From Bacteroidota bacterium (GTDB lineage Bacteria > Bacteroidota > Bacteroidia > B-17B0 > B-17BO), in contig JANXRU010000050.1 in the NCBI GenBank assembly GCA_025356715.1, positions 1 through 12,472 on the forward strand: DNA of 12,472 nt, written 5' to 3'. Of the stretch, positions 7,686 to 12,472 are shown one piece after another. The notes under the pieces are model-generated. The model saw only the letters and a list, made by a program, of their open reading frames with translations. It made no database searches and was not told the origin of the DNA. Every line of letters starts with the position of its first letter. Position 1 is the first letter of the stretch. The position numbers and the translations under genes were made by a program.

Positions 7686-9074
7686 TTATGACGCCGTAAA
7701 ATATTTATAAAACAACGGAATCGTTTCTATGCCTTTATAATAATTAAATAAACCATAGTGTTCATTTGGAGAATGTAAGGCGTCGCTATCTAAACCAAAC
7801 CCAAATAAAATACTGTCCATTTCTAATTCTTTTTTAAATAAAGCTACAATAGGAATACTTCCGCCACCATACGTTGGAACTGGTTTTTTGCCATAAGCTT
7901 CTTCCATGGCTTTACTAGCCGATTGGTAACCTTTAGAGTTAGTAGGGACTAAAACAGGCTCACCACCATGATGAGCGGTTACCTTTACTTTCACTGATTT
8001 TGGAGCAATACTTTCAAAGTGTTTTGCGAAAATTTCACTAATGTTATGTGAATTTTGATTAGGTACCAAGCGCATGGATATTTTAGCAAAAGCTTTAGAA
8101 GGTAAAACTGTTTTTGCCCCTTCACCCGTATATCCGCCCCAAATACCATTAACATCAAGAGTAGGGCGGATGCCAGTTCTTTCATTAGTTGTATATCCTT
8201 TTTCTCCTCTTTCTTCTTCAATATTTAAATCCTTTTTAAAATCATTTAAATCAAATGGCGCTTTTGCCATTTCCGCTCGGTCTTCGTCATTATAATTAAC
8301 TACATCATCATAAAAAGCAGGAATGGTAATGTGATTATTTTCATCATGGCAACTGGCAATCAGTTTACATAAAATATTAATTGGATTAGCAACTGCGCCA
8401 CCGTAAACACCACTATGTAAATCTCTGTTAGGGCCAGTTACTTCAACTTCCATATAAGCCAAGCCTCTTAATCCCGCATCAATACTAGGTGTGTCGTTGG
8501 CAATGATGGACGTATCGGAAATTAAAATGATATCACCTTTTAGTTTTTCCTTATTAGCAATAATCCAAGGACCTAAATTTTTTGAACCAACTTCTTCTTC
8601 GCCTTCTATCATAAACTTCACGTTACAAGGCAAGGTGTTTGTTTTCATCATCGTTTCAAAGGCTTTCACGTGCATATACATTTGGCCTTTGTCATCACAA
8701 CTACCTCTGGCAAAAATAGCACCTTCCGGATGAATGTCTGTTTTTTTAATCACAGGTTCAAAGGGTGGAGAGTCCCATAAATTTAAAGGATCAACTGGTT
8801 GCACATCATAGTGTCCATAAACAACTACTGTTGGTTTTGAAGAGTCTACCATTTTTTCTGCATATACAACAGGATATCCTTGTGTTACGCAAATTTCAAC
8901 ATTATCTGCACCGGCTTCTATCAAACGTTGTTTTACAGCTTCAGCCGTGCGAGTCATTTCGTTTGCTTTTGAGGGGTCAGAACTGATAGATGGTATTTTT
9001 AATAAATCAATTAACTCGTTTAAAAAACGCTCTTTATTCGATGTGATGTAGCTATTTATTTGATCTTTCTGCAT
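7686..9074 (-). CDS. M20 family dipeptidase (di-zinc metallopeptidase)
   Basis: A cytoplasmic di-zinc peptidase of the carnosinase/CNDP-like M20 group, probably cleaving dipeptides or small peptides; the exact substrate cannot be read from the sequence. The 462-residue product has the full active-site set: GHYDVQP with zinc ligand H88 and D90 (87-93), GSCDDKG with bridging aspartate D127 (124-130), EGEEEVGS with the catalytic and ligand glutamates E160 and E161 (157-164), D187 in ISDTS, and the last zinc histidine H434 in LHSPNE. The dimerisation (lid) domain spans about 205-370, including the conserved DLHSG (218-222). No signal peptide is present. The ATG at 9074 gives MQKDQINSYI, a typical helical N-terminus. 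The gene is divergent from the T9SS cargo operon and ends at a strong terminator before the flavoprotein gene. Length and motifs are normal. Confidence 0.94.
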   Translation of the reverse strand: MQKDQINSYITSNKERFLNELIDLLKIPSISSDPSKANEMTRTAEAVKQRLIEAGADNVEICVTQGYPVVYAEKMVDSSKPTVVVYGHYDVQPVDPLNLWDSPPFEPVIKKTDIHPEGAIFARGSCDDKGQMYMHVKAFETMMKTNTLPCNVKFMIEGEEEVGSKNLGPWIIANKEKLKGDIILISDTSIIANDTPSIDAGLRGLAYMEVEVTGPNRDLHSGVYGGAVANPINILCKLIASCHDENNHITIPAFYDDVVNYNDEDRAEMAKAPFDLNDFKKDLNIEEERGEKGYTTNERTGIRPTLDVNGIWGGYTGEGAKTVLPSKAFAKISMRLVPNQNSHNISEIFAKHFESIAPKSVKVKVTAHHGGEPVLVPTNSKGYQSASKAMEEAYGKKPVPTYGGGSIPIVALFKKELEMDSILFGFGLDSDALHSPNEHYGLFNYYKGIETIPLFYKYFTAS

Positions 9075-9141
9075 AATTTTTGTAGTTAGGCGACTAAATT
9101 AATGTTTATTGATAGAACTCCAATTTGAATGAGTAAAAAAG

Positions 9142-9172
9142 TTGATAAATTATATTTGATTTGTTACTTTTG
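9142..9172 (+). promoter_or_regulatory. Promoter of the T9SS cargo operon
   Basis: TTG (9142-9144), a 20-bp spacer and TACTTTTG (9165-9172) match the Bacteroidota promoter pattern TTG / TAnnTTTG with ideal spacing. Transcription should start near 9179 and leave a leader of about 65 nt before the ATG at 9244. The leader contains a small hairpin, ATACTT-cggc-AAGTAT (9190-9205), of unknown significance. This is the best-formed plus-strand promoter in the window. Confidence 0.7.
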
Positions 9173-9243
9173 ATTAATGTGACTAAACCATACTTCGGCA
9201 AGTATAGTTCAAGAATAGCAATTAAAAACAATATCAACCACAT

Positions 9244-11805
9244 ATGAAAAAAATAACTTTATCAGATCTTATACTGATTATATTAATTGTATTTGTAACA
9301 ACTTTAAAAGCTCAAATTACAACTTCTACCTTAACACCTGTTCAATATGTACAAAACGTATTATTAGGTGGTGGCGTAACAGCCAGTAATATTACCTACA
9401 CAGGATTGCCAGAGCAAATAGCCTCATATACAGCTACACCTACTACAAGTTTAGGAATTGGCAAAGGTGTGTATTTAACTTGTGGATCTAATGGCACTAT
9501 ACCAACTCAATTAGGTCCAAATGGACCAAGTTCTTTATTTCAAAGTGTTGACCAACAACAACCTGGAGATGCTGATTTAGATGTCATTTCAGGTGCAAGC
9601 ACTTTTGATGCTTCTATTTTAGAATTTGATTTTGTACCTCAATCGGATACTGTAAAATTCAGATATGTTTTTGGTTCAGAAGAATATAATGATTATGTAA
9701 ATGCAGGTGTAAATGATGCATTTGCTTTTATTTTATCTGGTGTTACCACTGTTTTAGCTCCTATCAATATTGCTTTGATTCCAGGAGGCACAACACCAAT
9801 TTCGATCAATACAGTTAATAATGGTAATTCTCCAGGAGCATCAATAGGACCTTGTACTAATTGTTCGTATTACCGCGATAACATTGGCGGAAGTATTAAT
9901 TGCGTATATGATGGCTTAACAACTGTATTAACAGCTAAACGAAAAGTGATTTGCGGAGAAAAATACCATATTAAAATAGCTATAGCTGATGCGGCCGATC
10001 ATATTTTTGATTCAGGTGTGTTTTTAGAAGCAGGCTCTTTTAGCAGTACTCCGCCTTTAAATGTGTATACAACTAATTCAAATTCAAATATTCCTGATTC
10101 TATTTTAGTAGAAGATTGTAATACCTATTGCGCTTATTTTATTAGAAATGGTAATGTGGCAGTTGCAGATTCTTTTGCTCTACAAGTATCTGGTAATGCT
10201 ATATTAGGAACTGACTATGTTCAAAATGGTAACCCAACATTTACTTGGCCAATAAAATTATATTTTGCAGCTAATCAAGATACGATTAAGTTTTGTAACA
10301 TTTATGCATTACAAGATGGTATTATAGAAGGTTCAGATACACTTCGATTTACAATGTCAAGTTTTATTACGTCAACTACTTCGTGTTTATCTTCAAATGC
10401 TATTAAATTTAATTTATATATACACGATTATACACCAATTTTAATCGGACAAAATAATATGTCAATATGTAGTGGTTCATCTGTTACCTTAAATGCAGCT
10501 GCTACATTAGGCTATCCTGCATATACGTATACGCTTTCTTCGCCATCAGTAAACACAGCTACTTTAACTACCGGGCCAATTAATAGCGTCACCAATTTTA
10601 CAATAACTGTAAATGATATTTGTAATAAACCTGTTACTAAACAAATAACCATTACGCCTGTAGCAACTCCAACTGTGGTATCAGATAATGCGGTGATTTG
10701 TGTAGGGGATGTTGCTAATTTAACTGCCCTAGGAGCATCCACATATACATGGAATACGGGTACAGCTAATAGTGTCCTTACAATTACACCAACTGTTACT
10801 ACCAGTTACACGGTTATTGGTGCTATTGGCACTTGCACAAGTTCAGCTATAGGAACAGTAACAGTAAACGGGCAGTCAATTTCAATTACGGGAAACAACA
10901 ATATATGTATTGGTCAAAGCTCCACACTATCAGCTAATGGAGGCTCAGTATATTCTTGGAATACCGGTGCAACCAGTTCAGTCATAACTGTAACGCCATC
11001 TACAAATACAACATATACAACAACTTCTACCTTAGGTTCTTGTACAAATACAGCTGTATTTACAGTAAGCGTAGCGCCTATCCCTACTATAACAGTAGTT
11101 GGTACAGTGGTGTGTCCTGGGCAAAATGCAATCATTACTGCATCAGGAGCAACAACTTATACGTGGAGTACGGGAGCGAATACAAATGTGATTAGTGTGA
11201 ATCCAATAGTTAACACATCGTATACGGTAACAGGAACTACGGTAGCGTCTTGTTCTAATACATCTGTGTACACAGTAAGTGTTATTACATCAAAACCACA
11301 ATTGCAAGAATTGGATCCCGTTAAATTTTGTTTAGATTCAACTAAAAAAATTGCAATATCTGTTTCAAGCGGAAATCCTCCTTATACTTTATCATGGATC
11401 ATTCCAGGCAACGGCATGATTCCTTATGACACCGTTAATACGACATATTATTTTACTCAATCTCAAACGGCATCTAATGGTAATTATATAATTATTGTGA
11501 CTGATCAATGTTTATTTAAAGATACAATCATTGTAAATATTGAAACGCTCAATTGCAATCTTTCAGTTCCAAACGTAGTGACTCCAAATGGAGATAATAT
11601 TAATGATATATTTAAAATTAACGGATTAGAAAATTTCCCAAATAGTGTTTTAAATGTATTTACGAGATGGGGAAATAAAGTATACAGTAGTGATAATTAC
11701 AAAAATGATTGGAAACCTGAACAAAATGATGGTACTTATTTTTATGTATTAGAAGTTTCTGACGGTAGAAAATTAAATGGCTTTTTCCAAATTTTTAAAA
11801 ATTGA
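9244..11805 (+). CDS. Secreted choice-of-anchor L protein with Ig-like modules and T9SS type B sorting domain
   Basis: A large secreted or surface protein (853 residues), probably exported by Sec and then the type IX system. In order: a signal peptide with a hydrophobic core at 8-19 and likely cleavage LKA|Q (23/24); a choice-of-anchor L domain (about 30-265, with VYLTCGSNG, FDFVPQSDTVKFRYVFGSEEYNDY and NDAFAFILSG as hallmarks); a Calx-beta-like segment (about 275-395, GTDYV ... DGIIEGSDTLRF); five Ig/PKD-like modules, each with a pair of cysteines (C409/C460, C486/C531, C555/C600, C624/C670, C696/C755), of which the middle three are 69-residue repeats; and a type B C-terminal domain (about 773-853, VPNVVTPNGDNINDIFKI ... 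RWGNKVY ... DGTYFYVL). The composition is Thr/Ser/Asn-rich, usual for exported Bacteroidota repeat proteins. Adhesion or matrix function is plausible but not shown. Its stop overlaps the start of the next cargo gene. Confidence 0.9.
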   Translation: MKKITLSDLILIILIVFVTTLKAQITTSTLTPVQYVQNVLLGGGVTASNITYTGLPEQIASYTATPTTSLGIGKGVYLTCGSNGTIPTQLGPNGPSSLFQSVDQQQPGDADLDVISGASTFDASILEFDFVPQSDTVKFRYVFGSEEYNDYVNAGVNDAFAFILSGVTTVLAPINIALIPGGTTPISINTVNNGNSPGASIGPCTNCSYYRDNIGGSINCVYDGLTTVLTAKRKVICGEKYHIKIAIADAADHIFDSGVFLEAGSFSSTPPLNVYTTNSNSNIPDSILVEDCNTYCAYFIRNGNVAVADSFALQVSGNAILGTDYVQNGNPTFTWPIKLYFAANQDTIKFCNIYALQDGIIEGSDTLRFTMSSFITSTTSCLSSNAIKFNLYIHDYTPILIGQNNMSICSGSSVTLNAAATLGYPAYTYTLSSPSVNTATLTTGPINSVTNFTITVNDICNKPVTKQITITPVATPTVVSDNAVICVGDVANLTALGASTYTWNTGTANSVLTITPTVTTSYTVIGAIGTCTSSAIGTVTVNGQSISITGNNNICIGQSSTLSANGGSVYSWNTGATSSVITVTPSTNTTYTTTSTLGSCTNTAVFTVSVAPIPTITVVGTVVCPGQNAIITASGATTYTWSTGANTNVISVNPIVNTSYTVTGTTVASCSNTSVYTVSVITSKPQLQELDPVKFCLDSTKKIAISVSSGNPPYTLSWIIPGNGMIPYDTVNTTYYFTQSQTASNGNYIIIVTDQCLFKDTIIVNIETLNCNLSVPNVVTPNGDNINDIFKINGLENFPNSVLNVFTRWGNKVYSSDNYKNDWKPEQNDGTYFYVLEVSDGRKLNGFFQIFKN
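10696..11316 (+). repeat. Three tandem 69-residue Ig-like repeats
   Basis: Residues 485-553, 554-622 and 623-691 of the choice-of-anchor L protein repeat in register. The first cysteine (C486, C555, C624) and the tryptophan in the TYTW/YSW/TYTW motif (W503, W572, W641) recur at exactly 69 residues, each followed by (N/S)TG, then a TP/NP..(N/T)TSYT-like strand and a second cysteine (C531, C600, C670, the last shifted by one). The modules differ in sequence, so this is a diverged domain array and not a recent DNA duplication. Confidence 0.85.
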
Positions 11806-12472
11806 GAATAAAAATTAAATATTGTTTTTTTGTTACTTTAATTCTGTTTAGCTTTTATAAAGCTGAAGCAACCCATATTGTTGGCGGAGAAATTTATTAT
11901 GAGAATTTAGGAGGTAATAATTATAAAATTCATTTAAAGGTTTATCGTGATTGCTTAAATGGAATTCCACCATTCGATAATCCAGCAGTTATTAGCATTT
12001 TTGATTCTAATAGCAATTTAGTTACATCACTAAGCGTCCCACTTACAAGTAGTATAACCGTTCCTCCAACCAATAATAGCCCTTGCGCTCCTGCAACCGC
12101 AGGTAATGCTTGTGTAGAAGAAGCCATTTATGAAACTACCGTAAATTTACCTCCTATTATTGGCGGTTATACTTTGGCATATCAACGTTGTTGTAGAAAT
12201 GGTACCATTTTAAATTTAGTGAATCCAGGGAATGTTGGTGCAACCTATTGGGAACATATTCCTGGCCCTGAAGTGGTTGCCGTCAATAATAGCCCACGTT
12301 TTACTAACAGACCTCCAATTTATATTTGCGCCAATATTCCTATTTCTTTCAATCACGTTGCAACAGATCCTGATGGTGATTCTTTAGTTTATAGTTTATG
12401 TGACCCATTTAATGGTTTAGATCCCTGTTGTCCAATTATTCCTTCCGCTACAGGGGCTTGCGCTCCTGGTTG
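11802..12472 (+). CDS. Secreted THIVGGE-type surface protein, N-terminal part (TTG start, runs off the window)
   Basis: An open frame with no stop before the window end (223 codons visible). The only sensible start is TTG at 11802-11804: an in-frame stop lies just upstream (11796-11798) and no in-frame ATG follows for a long stretch. From TTG the product has a basic N-terminus, a hydrophobic core and a likely cleavage site, YKAEA|THIVGGE (residue 23/24). The mature part contains YRDCLNG, FDNPA, YQRCCRNGTI and DPDGDSLVYSLCDP. I recognise this as the N-terminal region of a family of large Bacteroidota exported proteins that usually end in a gliding-motility/T9SS C-terminal domain; that end is outside the window. 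The start TTG overlaps the stop TGA of the preceding cargo gene in TTGA, so the two are very likely co-transcribed and translationally coupled. Confidence 0.85.
   Translation, partial: MRIKIKYCFFVTLILFSFYKAEATHIVGGEIYYENLGGNNYKIHLKVYRDCLNGIPPFDNPAVISIFDSNSNLVTSLSVPLTSSITVPPTNNSPCAPATAGNACVEEAIYETTVNLPPIIGGYTLAYQRCCRNGTILNLVNPGNVGATYWEHIPGPEVVAVNNSPRFTNRPPIYICANIPISFNHVATDPDGDSLVYSLCDPFNGLDPCCPIIPSATGACAPG

Noticed and set aside
10512..11135. Minus-strand ORFs opposite the T9SS cargo gene
   Set aside because: They result from the Thr/Val/Ser-rich codon pattern of the repeat region on the other strand; no independent support.
10696..11316. CRISPR-like or DNA tandem repeat
   Set aside because: The periodicity is at protein level (69 residues, diverged codons) inside a long open reading frame; it is a domain array.

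Overview
The window looks like a piece of an AT-rich Bacteroidota genome (a flavobacterial or sphingobacterial-type lineage). The evidence is a type IX secretion (T9SS) type B sorting domain on a large secreted protein, a CrtD-type carotenoid desaturase, promoter motifs of the Bacteroidota form (TTTG/TTG, about 20 bp, TAnnTTTG), no obvious Shine-Dalgarno sites, and protein sequences typical of that phylum throughout. Most of the window is housekeeping. The two ends are different: the left end is an abnormal junction and the right end enters a T9SS cargo operon.

Left part (1-2055). On the minus strand lie ilvE (branched-chain aminotransferase), a strong hairpin terminator, purS (purine synthesis) and the first ~77 codons of metK. 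metK is cut at about position 120. Bases 1-119 are a perfect inverted copy of bases 860-978, which lie inside ilvE. This fold-back junction most simply looks like an amplification or assembly chimera at a contig end, but a real microhomology-driven inversion cannot be excluded from the sequence. The divergent gap upstream of ilvE carries two adjacent palindromes.

Middle part (2056-9074). A TTG-started secreted M23 peptidase with a C-terminal LysM domain converges on a YbiT-type ABC-F ATPase. The gap between the ABC-F gene and crtD (4661-4947) is the most structured non-coding DNA in the window. It has a perfect 16-bp inverted repeat enclosing two small hairpins, a consensus-like promoter pointing through it towards the ABC-F gene, and a 20-codon ORF whose end lies in one arm of the long stem. 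This could be a regulatory leader or a small RNA. crtD then converges, with a 2-bp gap, on a HI0933/TIGR03862-type flavoprotein gene. Upstream of that gene on the same strand is an M20 dipeptidase, separated from it by a terminator hairpin that almost touches the flavoprotein start codon.

Right part (9075-12472). A well-formed promoter (TTG-N20-TACTTTTG) precedes an 853-aa secreted protein: signal peptide, choice-of-anchor L domain, Calx-beta-like segment, five Cys-paired Ig-like modules and a T9SS type B C-terminal domain. Its stop codon overlaps (TTGA) a TTG start of a second secreted protein whose mature form begins THIVGGE and which runs off the window. The two are probably co-transcribed and translationally coupled cell-surface or secreted cargo. 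No tRNA, rRNA, CRISPR array or recognisable transposase was seen.
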